Shown here piece by piece: positions 26,637 to 36,022 of a stretch of DNA of 64,000 bases. The notes under the pieces are model-generated. The model searched no databases, had not been told where the DNA came from, and was given only the letters and a program-made list of their open reading frames with translations. The stretch is from D37C17 sp964551815 (GTDB taxonomy: Bacteria; Fidelibacterota; Marinisomatia; SCGC-AAA003-L08; D37C17). The translations under genes were made by a program, and so were the position numbers. The first letter of the stretch is position 1. Each line of letters starts with the position of its first letter. The stretch is taken from positions 1 to 64,000 of the forward strand of contig CAZKEL010000002.1 of NCBI GenBank assembly GCA_964551815.1. The letters run 5' to 3'.

Positions 26637-28385
26637 CTAAATCAGTTCATACACAAAGATTTTATACGGTAAATCATTCATCTCAAAACTTTTCAGAAAT
26701 TTTAAATATGGAATTTCTAAATTATCTATATTAACCGTTGAAAATAGATAATGACAGGGGAGAGATTTCAATTCTCTGAAATTAAATCTTAACTGTGAAA
26801 TTGAAAAATTATCATATTTTGAAATTATTTTATCTTTGTGATTCCATTTATTATATAATTCAGAAGAGAAGAGGTAGCATCGACTTCCCCAATTTGTAAA
26901 TTTAGAATTTAATAAAGAATTTCTTTCTAATTCACCTGAAATAACTGACTTTATTTTTCTTTTATGATCCGCACTATATATACTATTATATCCATCTACT
27001 GTATAAAATCCATTGTATCTTGGTACAGCAGGATGAAGTCCCAGGTTACCCACTCTATATGATGATTTATCTTTACCAATATAGGTAGATATTTCAGAAA
27101 ATAAATCTTCAGAATAGAAGTGATAGGGGGACAATGTATTTGAATTGAAGTTAGCGGGCTGTTTATTTAATAGGAGAGAAATATTTGCACGATATCCCCA
27201 ACTGTTTTTTAAGACGTACCCAAGAGAAGTGATACAGATTAATACTAAAAGGATTTGGCTATATTTGGGATAAATTGGAAAATTGATTTTATTCATTTCA
27301 TTGATGATTAAGGCAAATAACAACCACCACCATGTAATATTTAAATATGAGAATCTATAAAATCCAAACTCACTTAAAACAGGAAATAATTCTTTAATAA
27401 AATTGAACCCATTCCAATACATGATTTGAGATGAAAATGTAGTAAATATTATCAAGAGGGGTATTAATAATATTTTATTAGATATATGAATCTTTTTAAA
27501 AAGCCAGAAAATAATATAAATAATACACCAAAAAACAATAATGTGGTGCAAAGATGCCGCATGCGACCATTTCTCTAGGAAAATTCCTGAGACGGATTGT
27601 TTAAAAATTTCTGCCAGTGATAAAGGATCAACCAGAAATGAACTTCTGTGGCTGATAAATTCATTTTCAAAAAGATGAAAAAACAGAAATTTATAATCTG
27701 CGATGATCATACTGAGCATAAAAAGGGAAATGCCGAATAAGACATAATTAAAAATTTTCCCCGATTTAATAAAATATAAAATCCAAAAAATTACTAAAAA
27801 CGGAAAAATGAAAATTGTACTTAAAACTAAATTGGTAAAGTAGGGAGCAAAGAATAAAATAATAAGACTTCTATTTTGAAGTTCACCTTTATATAAATTA
27901 ATCATAGCATAAATGATAAGAGGTGCAATTGTAAAAACAGCCCCACCGTAGATTGATTTATTTGGAAGAAATGCAAAGGAAAGGCTAATAAATAATGGGA
28001 AAATATAATTTCTTGAATTTTTAAAAATATATTTGGATATAAGAAAATACATACCGGAAAATCCTATAATCAATGTAATTATATGATTAACTAAAATTGC
28101 AAATACAGTAGGGAAAAAATAAAATGACAAGGAAGTTATATTTAAAGGTCCAGGTGTAATTACATTTCTGGGAACAGCTCCACCTAAATATGAAACAACT
28201 TTATCATTATTGTTTGAAGATAGAAAAAAGGGGCTTTCAGCAAGGGTTTTATTCCATGCTAATGGTCCATCGAGTATATCACCAATATTATATAATACAG
28301 AATCTCCCAAAATTAAAAATGGGATACAATAAACAAGTATCCCAATCATGCCCAACCAATAAGTATTTTTAAAACTTAAAATCAC
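26637..28385 (-). CDS. Polytopic membrane protein of a polysaccharide locus (possibly DUF6044-like)
   Basis: About eleven hydrophobic helices in the first 400 residues, then a soluble, probably periplasmic, C-terminal domain of about 180 residues. An early loop NIGDILDGPLAW and the later SYLGGAVPRNVITPGPLN contain acidic and arginine residues in the loops, the pattern of GT-C-type membrane transferases. I recall similar proteins (DUF6044) in Bacteroidetes capsule loci, but I cannot verify that here. It begins with GTG at 28385 inside the end of the methyltransferase gene. Function unknown; a lipid-sugar-dependent transferase acting outside the membrane is a reasonable guess. Confidence 0.7.
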   Translation of the reverse strand: MILSFKNTYWLGMIGILVYCIPFLILGDSVLYNIGDILDGPLAWNKTLAESPFFLSSNNNDKVVSYLGGAVPRNVITPGPLNITSLSFYFFPTVFAILVNHIITLIIGFSGMYFLISKYIFKNSRNYIFPLFISLSFAFLPNKSIYGGAVFTIAPLIIYAMINLYKGELQNRSLIILFFAPYFTNLVLSTIFIFPFLVIFWILYFIKSGKIFNYVLFGISLFMLSMIIADYKFLFFHLFENEFISHRSSFLVDPLSLAEIFKQSVSGIFLEKWSHAASLHHIIVFWCIIYIIFWLFKKIHISNKILLIPLLIIFTTFSSQIMYWNGFNFIKELFPVLSEFGFYRFSYLNITWWWLLFALIINEMNKINFPIYPKYSQILLVLICITSLGYVLKNSWGYRANISLLLNKQPANFNSNTLSPYHFYSEDLFSEISTYIGKDKSSYRVGNLGLHPAVPRYNGFYTVDGYNSIYSADHKRKIKSVISGELERNSLLNSKFTNWGSRCYLFSSELYNKWNHKDKIISKYDNFSISQLRFNFRELKSLPCHYLFSTVNIDNLEIPYLKFLKSFEMNDLPYKIFVYELI

Positions 28386-29001
28386 TACAGGATAAAATAC
28401 AATGATGGTAGGGAACCCTCAATAGATCATTCCCGGTATTTGCAGTAACTGTCCGGAAAATGGAAGATACCAAATCTATATATTCTTTTTTTGTCCTGAT
28501 AAATTGTCCCCTGTCTTTAGACACAATATAGTTCCCTATACTAAAGCGATTACAAATATAGTAGGGGTCAATGGATAATAGTTGACAATTTTTTGATAGG
28601 TTTTCTTTTAAAAAAGTAAGATACTCATTTACAGTTTTGTTATTCACATGATGAAAAAAACCAATGGCTAATACCAGATCAACATCTTCAATAATACCCG
28701 GGTCTAAATTTGATAAATTCCCTAAAATGAAGGTTCCTCTGTGACCGTATTTATTTTTTGCAAAATCAATATATTCAGAGGATATATCAACGCCGATATA
28801 CTTTATCTGATCTGGAAGGAATTGTAAACATGTCCCTGTGCCACAACCAATTTCCAATACAGAATTTGGCTTCTTGGGTAAAATATAATTTTCTGTAAAA
28901 TATCTAACTGTCCCTCCATGCTTTGAGATAATTTTTTGGAAAAAATTATACCGCTGCGGATGACTTAATATCCACTCTTTGAGGTTAAATTTAGACAGCA
29001 T
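28369..29001 (-). CDS. Class I SAM-dependent methyltransferase
   Basis: Motif I NSVLEIGCGTGTCLQFLP near residue 48, YIGVDISSEYIDFAK for motif II, and DVDLVLAIGFFHHVNNKTV for motif IV place it in the class I fold. The ATG at 29001 is preferred to TTG at 29034; it overlaps the aminotransferase stop by 11 bases and gives 210 residues. The C-terminal half ends VPYHHCILSCSDFKF and is not diagnostic. It may methylate a sugar made by the aminotransferase/epimerase pair just upstream, or a lipid carrier. Substrate unknown. Confidence 0.85.
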   Translation of the reverse strand: MLSKFNLKEWILSHPQRYNFFQKIISKHGGTVRYFTENYILPKKPNSVLEIGCGTGTCLQFLPDQIKYIGVDISSEYIDFAKNKYGHRGTFILGNLSNLDPGIIEDVDLVLAIGFFHHVNNKTVNEYLTFLKENLSKNCQLLSIDPYYICNRFSIGNYIVSKDRGQFIRTKKEYIDLVSSIFRTVTANTGNDLLRVPYHHCILSCSDFKF

Positions 29002-30166
29002 TTGAAGATATATAATCCTTAATGGTATCCACAATAAAGGATTGGTCTGATTTTTTTAAATCAGAAAATAAAGGTAAAATTATTGAATCGTCCCGAAGTT
29101 TCTTACTTTCAGACAATTTATCAAATTCCTGTTTCCCCTGTCCCGTATGCCAACAATTTGTAGTATATGCTGGTTCTAAATGTGAACACATTATCCCCCT
29201 TCTCGTAGCAATCCCTTTATGTAATAAATATTGCATGAGATCTAATTGATTAATCTTTCCGATGAATTTTATCCAGAAACTCTGCCAGTTGGGATTTAAT
29301 TTATCTGAAATTTTGGGAGTGGTAACATATTTATACTTATGAAAAAGAGTAATATAATTTTCTGCTGCTTTTTTTCTCTTTTTAATACTATCAGGTAATT
29401 TTTTCAATTGTACTCTTCCCATAGCCGCCTGAATATCTGTCATTCTATAATTATAACCTAATTCTGTATAATTCTCAAATTGTACCAAGTCAGCAGCATG
29501 TCTGCTAACATCACTAAGTGACATGGCATGATGTCTTAATAATCGAACTTTTTCAGCAAGTTGTGGATTTGAAGTGGTGAGCATCCCTCCATCTCCCGTA
29601 GTAAGTAATTTTCTGGGGTGAAAGGAGAAACAGGCGATATCTCCGTGGGGCTTACCGATTTTTTCCCAAACATCATTCATTTTTATTTCACTTCCCACAG
29701 CACAAGCAGCGTCTTCAATTATTGGAATAGAGTATTTCTTCCCGATATTTAAAATAGGCTCTAACTCACAGGGGATTCCTGCTTGATGAACACACAAAAT
29801 GGCCTTTGTTTTTTCTGAAATAACTCCCTCAATTAAATTAGGATTCATATTCCCTGTGGTAGGGTCAATATCTATAAATACGGGTATTGCACCACAATAC
29901 CGGATACAATTTGCAGTAGCAATAAAACTATGACTTACCGTAATAACTTCATGTCCCTCCTCCACTCCAACTACTTTGAGAGCAAGATGTAAAGCAGTGG
30001 TACAACTGGAAACTGCTATGGCATGATCGGAACCCACATAACTACAAAACTCCTTTTCAAATTCTTCCACTTCGACGCCTTGGGTAACCCACCCTGACTT
30101 AATAACTCCTGATATTGCTGCAATTTCTTCATCCCCAATCTCAGGTTTTATAATAGGAATGTTCAC
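28991..30166 (-). CDS. DegT/DnrJ/EryC1-family sugar aminotransferase
   Basis: PLP enzyme, 391 residues. EDAACAVGS contains the PLP-ring Asp (152) and SFHPRKLLTTGDGGM the PLP Lys (186). Glutamate in the usual GEGGM is Asp here, a mild change. GTG start at 30166 behind AAGG. It lies 1 base after the epimerase gene, so the pair probably makes a keto sugar and then aminates it, giving a second amino sugar distinct from the PglE-like product at 5129-6259. The number of the carbon aminated cannot be told from sequence. Confidence 0.87.
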   Translation of the reverse strand: MNIPIIKPEIGDEEIAAISGVIKSGWVTQGVEVEEFEKEFCSYVGSDHAIAVSSCTTALHLALKVVGVEEGHEVITVSHSFIATANCIRYCGAIPVFIDIDPTTGNMNPNLIEGVISEKTKAILCVHQAGIPCELEPILNIGKKYSIPIIEDAACAVGSEIKMNDVWEKIGKPHGDIACFSFHPRKLLTTGDGGMLTTSNPQLAEKVRLLRHHAMSLSDVSRHAADLVQFENYTELGYNYRMTDIQAAMGRVQLKKLPDSIKKRKKAAENYITLFHKYKYVTTPKISDKLNPNWQSFWIKFIGKINQLDLMQYLLHKGIATRRGIMCSHLEPAYTTNCWHTGQGKQEFDKLSESKKLRDDSIILPLFSDLKKSDQSFIVDTIKDYISSNAV

Positions 30167-30167
30167 T

Positions 30168-31154
30168 TTACCTTATCCAATTTTTATCAGAAATTTTCTT
30201 TAGGGAATCTTCAGTCAAATCTAGGTTTGTAAAATATCCGATGGTTTCTGACAACCCCTTCTTTAATCTAATAAATTTTTGTTTTCCAATCAATTGAATC
30301 ATTTTACTGTTATTAACCCATAATCTTGGTACATCGGCAGGTCGCTCTTCAAGGTAATTAATTTTTAACTTTTTTCTCTGAAAATGACTTAATAATTCAG
30401 TCATTATAGAATTTATACTGATCTCTTCACCTACTCCAACATTTACAATGGTATTTTTAATTGAAGTATTCTGCATAAATAAATATAAAATTCTTACTGC
30501 ATCCTGAACGTATAAAAAGTCTCTGGTAAAACTACCATCTCCATATATTATGGGATTTTTACCTGAAATTAACTTTACAATTGACCGGGGAATTAATTCT
30601 CCTGAATCTCCTTCATAATGAGCCCTGGGACCATAATTATTAAATAATCTAATTACTAAGTAATCCAATCCATTGGTGTGATAATTTGCCTGAGTAAAAT
30701 GTTCACCTGCTAACTTGCCAGCACCATAAATTGTAGTAGGATTTGTTAACGAAGATTCATCAATGGGAAAGGTAACTGTTTTTCCATATACCTCCGAAGA
30801 GGAAATATAGATAAACTTTTTAGCATGACAACTCATAGCCCAATGAATTATATTTAAAGTTCCTTCAGCATTTACCCTCTGGTTTTCAATAGGCGAGTGT
30901 AGAGAATGTCTGACTCCCAAACAAGCAAGATGGAAAACAACATCAATCTTTGTTCCAATTTTTTTCAGTTCATCTGCATTCAAAATATCTATATTATGAA
31001 AAGAATAATTATTATACTTTTTTGCACTTTCCAGATTGTTTAAACTACCGTTCGCCAAATTATCAATAACAATAACTTCATGCTTGTGTAAAAGTAATAA
31101 ATCTACAAGGTGTGACCCTATAAAGCCCGCACCTCCAGTAACTACAATTTTCAT
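30168..31154 (-). CDS. NAD-dependent epimerase/dehydratase (extended SDR)
   Basis: Begins MKIVVTGGAGFIGSHL with the Rossmann GxxGxxG at 7-13, then HLACLGVRHSL, Ser118-Ser120 in IYISSSEVYG and the catalytic pair Tyr143/Lys147 in YGAGK. 328 residues, full length. RLFNNYGPR and GDGSFTRDFLYVQD are characteristic of the dTDP-glucose 4,6-dehydratase/UDP-glucuronate decarboxylase branch. It is followed immediately by an aminotransferase, so a 4-keto intermediate is plausible. Specific activity not assigned. Confidence 0.87.
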   Translation of the reverse strand: MKIVVTGGAGFIGSHLVDLLLLHKHEVIVIDNLANGSLNNLESAKKYNNYSFHNIDILNADELKKIGTKIDVVFHLACLGVRHSLHSPIENQRVNAEGTLNIIHWAMSCHAKKFIYISSSEVYGKTVTFPIDESSLTNPTTIYGAGKLAGEHFTQANYHTNGLDYLVIRLFNNYGPRAHYEGDSGELIPRSIVKLISGKNPIIYGDGSFTRDFLYVQDAVRILYLFMQNTSIKNTIVNVGVGEEISINSIMTELLSHFQRKKLKINYLEERPADVPRLWVNNSKMIQLIGKQKFIRLKKGLSETIGYFTNLDLTEDSLKKISDKNWIR

Positions 31155-31156
31155 AA

Positions 31157-31870
31157 TTAAAATTTGGTTTTTCTTTTTAGAAAGAAAACAATCATATCAT
31201 AAAGAGAATGTATCAATATTGTTATTTTACCTGCAGATGCTTTACCAGTTGTTCGTGCCTGGTATTCAGACTTCACTTCTTTAATTTTGTACCCTGAATC
31301 GAATGCACTGATTAGAAATTCAGGAATCAGAAACCCTGCACTTCTCGCAGTTGGAGAAATCTTCTGGATTATTTCTCGTTTATAAATTTGAACAAAATTA
31401 AAATCACTTAACCTCAAAGGGAAAAACAACCGTAATAAAGATCTATTTATTAAGGAGACCATTTTTCTGTATAAGGTATATCCTGTATGGTTTTTCCGAG
31501 CTAATACAAGAATATCATATTGTTCTAACTCCGGAATTAACTCAGCTAATCCGTTATAGTCATAAGGTGAATCTGCACCATTATGAATTATGAAATCATT
31601 TTGTGCGGACTTTAGACCTAACAGAAGACTTTTTCCTATACCTAGATTTTTTGTATTGGTAATAACCCTAAGACTGGAAAGTTCATTTGATAGTTTTTTT
31701 AATATTTTTGGAGTTTGGTCATTTGATCCATCATCAATTATAATTATCTCTGTTTCAGAAAAATAATTATCTACTTTTTGAAATGTATTTCTGACACAAT
31801 ACTCTATAATTTCTTCTTCATTGTAAACGGGTATTACAATTGAAAGACTATTATTATAGAAATTTTTCAC
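31157..31870 (-). CDS. GT2 glycosyltransferase, DPM1-like
   Basis: 237 residues, GT-A fold. SIVIPVYNEEEIIEYCV is the N-terminal strand, EIIIIDDGSNDQTPKIL the nucleotide site and FIIHNGADSPYD near 95 replaces a clean DxD with a single Asp, as in some dolichol-phosphate-mannose-synthase-like proteins. GTG start at 31870, overlapping the radical SAM gene end by 17 bases. It probably makes polyprenyl-phosphate sugars used by the GT-C-like membrane proteins nearby. No membrane segment of its own is obvious. Confidence 0.8.
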   Translation of the reverse strand: MKNFYNNSLSIVIPVYNEEEIIEYCVRNTFQKVDNYFSETEIIIIDDGSNDQTPKILKKLSNELSSLRVITNTKNLGIGKSLLLGLKSAQNDFIIHNGADSPYDYNGLAELIPELEQYDILVLARKNHTGYTLYRKMVSLINRSLLRLFFPLRLSDFNFVQIYKREIIQKISPTARSAGFLIPEFLISAFDSGYKIKEVKSEYQARTTGKASAGKITILIHSLYDMIVFFLKRKTKF

Positions 31871-32819
31871 CTAACATTTTCTCCATTGCGATGAAATAAT
31901 CATAATCCCAAGTCATTCCCTGCCATTCAGTACAATCTGCACAATATTTGTTTTTATGTTGCTCACCATTCAAATGATAATCTCTTAACTTATTAAAGGT
32001 TTCTGATTGCCAGACTTCCTGAATAGTATTTTCATCTAAATGTCCTAATTTTGATTGGTGATGCCAATCGTCTATACAATATTGAATTCCCCCATCATCT
32101 GTAACCGTTATTCTTCGCCAAAACAAAGTACACGGCCATCGGTCAACCTTTTCAAACTTCTGATCTCCTGTTAAATCTGGACCTGTACCACCTGTGGTGG
32201 CGGTAGTAGTGTAGTAAGTTCTTACCATTACCTGATCAACTTTTGAATCCCAATAATTTTTAAAATCTTCAATTTCATGGGATGCATCAGGCTGATCAAT
32301 AATATTTACCTGGATTTTAATTTTAGGATTCACTTTCTCTTTTAGTTCATAAATTTGAATAATATTATCATGGATATTGTGGTATGTATCTGGTCTTCCT
32401 CCTCTAATTTTGGTAAAGGTTTCCGGCGTGAAAGCATCTAAACTGATATTTATTGTGTCCAGTAGATTTTCTTTAATAATCGTTTCAGCCAATTCGCCAC
32501 TTAAAAGTGTACCGTTAGTAGTGATATTTATTGGATATATCTGTTTCTTTCTGGCATACTGCATCATAGAAATAAAATCTTTATGCATTAATGGTTCACC
32601 ATCTGTACCCAAATTTAATATTGGATATTTATGCTCACTCATTTCATCAATGATTTTAACCCAATGCTCCCAGGATAACATATTACCTCTGTATTCTGGT
32701 AATTTGGCAAGTTTGGGCCAATAGCAATGTTGACAGGTCAAGTTACATACATTGACAATACTAACAATTACCATGGGGGGAAAAATTTCATGTTTAATAT
32801 CAGAAAATCCATATTTCAT
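31854..32819 (-). CDS. Radical SAM protein with SPASM-type C-terminus
   Basis: 321 residues. VCNLTCQHCYW gives the Cys25-x3-Cys29-x2-Cys32 iron-sulfur site that binds SAM. The central barrel has ITTNGTLLS and LLDTINISLDAFTP, standard for the family. The C-terminus has further cysteines in IQYCIDDWHHQ and NKYCADCTEW with IQEVWQSETFNKLR, the SPASM/twitch pattern of auxiliary clusters. Comparable enzymes in aminoglycoside pathways (BtrN) oxidise sugars or cyclitols. In this locus it may oxidise or epimerise a glycan building block. The next gene upstream is FemAB-like; the one downstream, DPM1-like. Confidence 0.85.
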   Translation of the reverse strand: MKYGFSDIKHEIFPPMVIVSIVNVCNLTCQHCYWPKLAKLPEYRGNMLSWEHWVKIIDEMSEHKYPILNLGTDGEPLMHKDFISMMQYARKKQIYPINITTNGTLLSGELAETIIKENLLDTINISLDAFTPETFTKIRGGRPDTYHNIHDNIIQIYELKEKVNPKIKIQVNIIDQPDASHEIEDFKNYWDSKVDQVMVRTYYTTTATTGGTGPDLTGDQKFEKVDRWPCTLFWRRITVTDDGGIQYCIDDWHHQSKLGHLDENTIQEVWQSETFNKLRDYHLNGEQHKNKYCADCTEWQGMTWDYDYFIAMEKMLGEKFL

Positions 32820-32821
32820 AC

Positions 32822-33925
32822 TTAATCACCTTTGATATAGTTTGTTTGGTTAAACTCTGACTCAAAAAATCCAAAAGGAATTAAGAAATGATTTGGATAT
32901 TTTGCTTTTATATTAATCAAGCCTATTGATTTGATTTTTTCTGGGCTGCAATAAATTTTTGTAAGATAATAATACTTCTTTTCTATACTTCCCCATTGCC
33001 TTTTAAATTCATATACTCCATCGTTTCTGCTAGCAGAAGACTGCCAATTAAAATATTTAATCTTTTTCTTCTCTGCAATTTTTATGATTTCATCAATGAG
33101 AATATAGTTTGGTTTAAATTTGGAATATTGCTTATCGAAACTGAGCATATACACATCCATGGTAAAATTATTATTTATAAATATTCCACCTGCAATTATT
33201 TTGTCTTCTTTATAGATAGAAATAAAATTTCCATTTCCACTTTTGTTTATCATTTTAAAAATTTTATTTAATAACTCTTTTTTTAAAGGGGTTATTCCTA
33301 ATTCATGATGTCTTTTATTATGAATTTTAACCCATTTAGAAAAAGTATCAACGTCTTTGGAATAGGTAATCTCTAATTTATTATTTTTTGCTTTATTAAT
33401 ATTATTTCTAACACCATGTGATCGTGTTGATGGTTTTGTCAAATCTATTATTTGGGTAAAATTTTCTAACTCAAAATCCGGGGTGAATACTTCTTTATAT
33501 TGGGTATAATCTTCAGTAATAGGATTAGTTATGGTGCTGAAAAGAATACAATTATATCTAACAGCTAATTTATCAATATGGTTAATTAATTTTTTATATA
33601 TAATTTTCTTTTTATTTTGAGAAAGGAAATCAGAACTGAAAATTCCACCTAATGGACCGGGGTGTGGAATTGAGGTTAAGATATTTCCCTCTCCTTCTTC
33701 AAATAAATATAATGGGATACCTGCTATATCCTTTCCATTTTCTTCAAACAAAAGAAAAAGAGGTTTATCAGGTCCCTCATTCTTAATTACTCTTGCCCAA
33801 TCTGAACTTTGTTGAATAAAAGAATCGGAGCAATTGTTTAACAAAGTATCATACCTTTGTACTAATTTCTTCTCATGGAGGAAAATCTCATGAATGATAG
33901 TATTCTTTTTTTCTTCTTTAATCAA
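32822..33925 (-). CDS. FemAB/GNAT-like acyltransferase
   Basis: 367 residues. The first half has FIQQSSDWARVIKNEG and LFEENGKDIAGIPLYLF, and the second GIFINNNFTMDVYMLSFD, NYILIDEIIKIAEKKKIKYF and YEFKRQWGS, the order seen in FemAB-related and PF13480-type acyltransferases. These often attach an amino acid or fatty acyl to a sugar or lipid. TTG start at 33925 overlaps the aminotransferase stop (TTGA). With the CapK-like enzyme at 11971-13314 it suggests acyl or aminoacyl decoration of the glycan. Substrates are unknown. Confidence 0.75.
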   Translation of the reverse strand: MIKEEKKNTIIHEIFLHEKKLVQRYDTLLNNCSDSFIQQSSDWARVIKNEGPDKPLFLLFEENGKDIAGIPLYLFEEGEGNILTSIPHPGPLGGIFSSDFLSQNKKKIIYKKLINHIDKLAVRYNCILFSTITNPITEDYTQYKEVFTPDFELENFTQIIDLTKPSTRSHGVRNNINKAKNNKLEITYSKDVDTFSKWVKIHNKRHHELGITPLKKELLNKIFKMINKSGNGNFISIYKEDKIIAGGIFINNNFTMDVYMLSFDKQYSKFKPNYILIDEIIKIAEKKKIKYFNWQSSASRNDGVYEFKRQWGSIEKKYYYLTKIYCSPEKIKSIGLINIKAKYPNHFLIPFGFFESEFNQTNYIKGD

Positions 33926-35019
33926 ATATAGGAATTGACTTTTTCAATAATGTAGTCAATTTGACCAGTAGAGAGTTCAGGATATAAAGGCAGTGTAATT
34001 ATGGAGTCAGCTAATTTTTCAGCTACAGGAAAGTCACCTTCTTTATACTTCAAATACAAGAGAGACTTTTGTAGGTGACAGGGGATGGGATAATGTTTGC
34101 CAATTTGAATGCCACAGCTTATTAAATAATTTTCTAAACGGGTTTTATTTTCTGTTGCAAATACAAATAAATGAAAAACTGATTGAATATTATCAGGTTG
34201 TTTTTGAAATTGGATTCTTCTGTTTCTAATTTCATTTAAATATCTTTTTGCAATCTCAATTCTTTTTTTATTCCAATCTGGTAAATATTTTAGTTTAACA
34301 CTAAGTGCTGCAGCTTCAAGTCCCCCCATTCTGTAGTTATATCCAATTTTTTCATGGTAATATTTTTGTATTGACCCTTGATTTCTTAAACATTTTAAAG
34401 GGGAGGTAAACTTTTCATCATTAAAAACAATTGCTCCCCCTTCGCCCGGAGCACCAAGATTTTTTCCCGGATAAAAACTAAATCCAGATAAAAAAGTATT
34501 TACACCTAACGGTTGGTTTCCATACTTGGCACCATGCGCCTGAGCCGCATCCTCCAATAGCAGAAGACCATGATCATCAGCTATTTTTTGTACTTTTTGC
34601 CGATTATAGGGTTGCCCATATAAACACACCCCTACAATTGCTTTTGTCTTATTGGTAATTTTTTCTTCAATTTTATCCGCATCAATTTGCCAGGTTTTAG
34701 AATCACAATCAACAAAGACAGGTACAGCTCCCTGATAAATTATCCCCCAGGTTGTAGCAATAAAAGTATTCACCGGTACGATCACTTCATCTCCGGGACC
34801 AATATCAGAGACTATCATCATCAAGTGTAAGGCTGAGGTTCCGCTATTTACAGCTACACAATATTTGGCACCTGTAAACTCTGCAAATTCTTGCTCAAAC
34901 TTATCTATAAATTCACTTGAGGAAAAGGCAGATTTTTGAAAGACTTGTTCAAACTCAGCAAAAATTTCCTTCTTTATTGGTAGATTCTGTTGTTTTAAAT
35001 CAAGAAAGGGAATTTTCAT
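33922..35019 (-). CDS. DegT/DnrJ-family aminotransferase (3-keto-sugar type, WbpE/WlbC-like)
   Basis: 365 residues. EDAAQAHGA contains the PLP Asp, and GFSFYPGKNLGAPGEGG the PLP Lys186. The FYPGKNLGAPGEGG version is the one usual in FdtB/WbpE/DesV-type enzymes that aminate C3. It is preceded by a Gfo/Idh/MocA dehydrogenase and an acyltransferase in ATGA-coupled order. Together they form the WbpB-WbpE-WbpD-like set that installs a 3-acetamido group. The UDP-sugar precursor is not identified. Confidence 0.86.
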   Translation of the reverse strand: MKIPFLDLKQQNLPIKKEIFAEFEQVFQKSAFSSSEFIDKFEQEFAEFTGAKYCVAVNSGTSALHLMMIVSDIGPGDEVIVPVNTFIATTWGIIYQGAVPVFVDCDSKTWQIDADKIEEKITNKTKAIVGVCLYGQPYNRQKVQKIADDHGLLLLEDAAQAHGAKYGNQPLGVNTFLSGFSFYPGKNLGAPGEGGAIVFNDEKFTSPLKCLRNQGSIQKYYHEKIGYNYRMGGLEAAALSVKLKYLPDWNKKRIEIAKRYLNEIRNRRIQFQKQPDNIQSVFHLFVFATENKTRLENYLISCGIQIGKHYPIPCHLQKSLLYLKYKEGDFPVAEKLADSIITLPLYPELSTGQIDYIIEKVNSYI

Positions 35020-36022
35020 TAATATTAACCGGGCTTCCGCCTCTCTTCATGGATTTTTCTGCACTTTCTAAAATTTTAATTATTTCCAAAGCATCTGTTG
35101 CTGAAACTATGGGTGAAGCATTTTTATTTATTGATTCTGCGAAATTCTCTACCACATTGCATAATGCTTCTGTTTGAGGTAAAAAAGGTATATTCACATC
35201 TCCAGATCTGTACCCATATTTCATTTTATTAATGGCAGCATCATCTAATACTTCTACTCCCTTATCATATAATTTAAGTTTTTCCGTAGGCTCTATATCA
35301 TCGTATAACAGCATTTTCTTATCACCGCCAATTAATATTTGCCTTACTTTAACCGGTGATAGCCAATTCACATTTATATGGGTATAAAAATTTGAATTAA
35401 ATTCCAGACTTAATGAGGCCATATTAACAGGGTGATTATTTATACAGGAATTCCCCGTTGCTGAAACACGGATTGGAAATTCATTAAATAAGTAAATGAT
35501 TATGGAAAGATCATGAATTGCTAAATCCCAAAGGACATTTGAATCAAATTGAAACAACCCTAAATTTATTCTGGTTGAGTCAAAATAAAAAATCTCACCA
35601 AGGATATCTGAATTTATAATTTCCTTGATTTTTTTCACTGCTTCCGTAAATGGAAAAGTATGATCTACAAATAAAATTAATTCTTTTGAATCAGCAAGTT
35701 CAATAAGCTCTATACAATTTTCGGAAGAATCTGCTAAAGGTTTCTCAACCAACACATGCTTCCCAGATTCTAGACATGCTTTTACTAACTCATAATGGGT
35801 GGAGATTGGGGTTGCAATAACTACAGCATCAATATTTGAATCCTTTAATATATCAGAAAAGGATTTATTAACTGAAATATTTGGATAAATTTTTTGTAGT
35901 TGGAACGTCTTTTGAGGATCAATATCAAATACTGCCTCCACTTTAAAATGTATTGAATAAATTAAATTTCGTACTAAATTGGGGCCCCAATATCCATATC
36001 CAATAACAGCAACCTTTATCAT
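35000..36022 (-). CDS. Gfo/Idh/MocA-family oxidoreductase (WbpB/WlbA-like)
   Basis: 340 residues. IKVAVIGYGYWGPNLVRN is the N-terminal Rossmann loop, and VLVEKPLADSS near 93 carries the EKP motif whose Lys is catalytic. Predicted to oxidise C3 of a UDP-sugar to a ketone for amination by the next gene. It shares ATGA overlap with the acyltransferase upstream and overlaps the aminotransferase start by 20 bases. In the WbpB pathway the substrate is UDP-GlcNAcA, but no UDP-GlcNAc 6-dehydrogenase is seen in this window. Confidence 0.87.
   Translation of the reverse strand: MIKVAVIGYGYWGPNLVRNLIYSIHFKVEAVFDIDPQKTFQLQKIYPNISVNKSFSDILKDSNIDAVVIATPISTHYELVKACLESGKHVLVEKPLADSSENCIELIELADSKELILFVDHTFPFTEAVKKIKEIINSDILGEIFYFDSTRINLGLFQFDSNVLWDLAIHDLSIIIYLFNEFPIRVSATGNSCINNHPVNMASLSLEFNSNFYTHINVNWLSPVKVRQILIGGDKKMLLYDDIEPTEKLKLYDKGVEVLDDAAINKMKYGYRSGDVNIPFLPQTEALCNVVENFAESINKNASPIVSATDALEIIKILESAEKSMKRGGSPVNINENSLS

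Noticed and set aside
29002..29034. TTG start of the methyltransferase at 28369
   Set aside because: The ATG at 29001 keeps the entire fold and has the smaller overlap with the aminotransferase gene.
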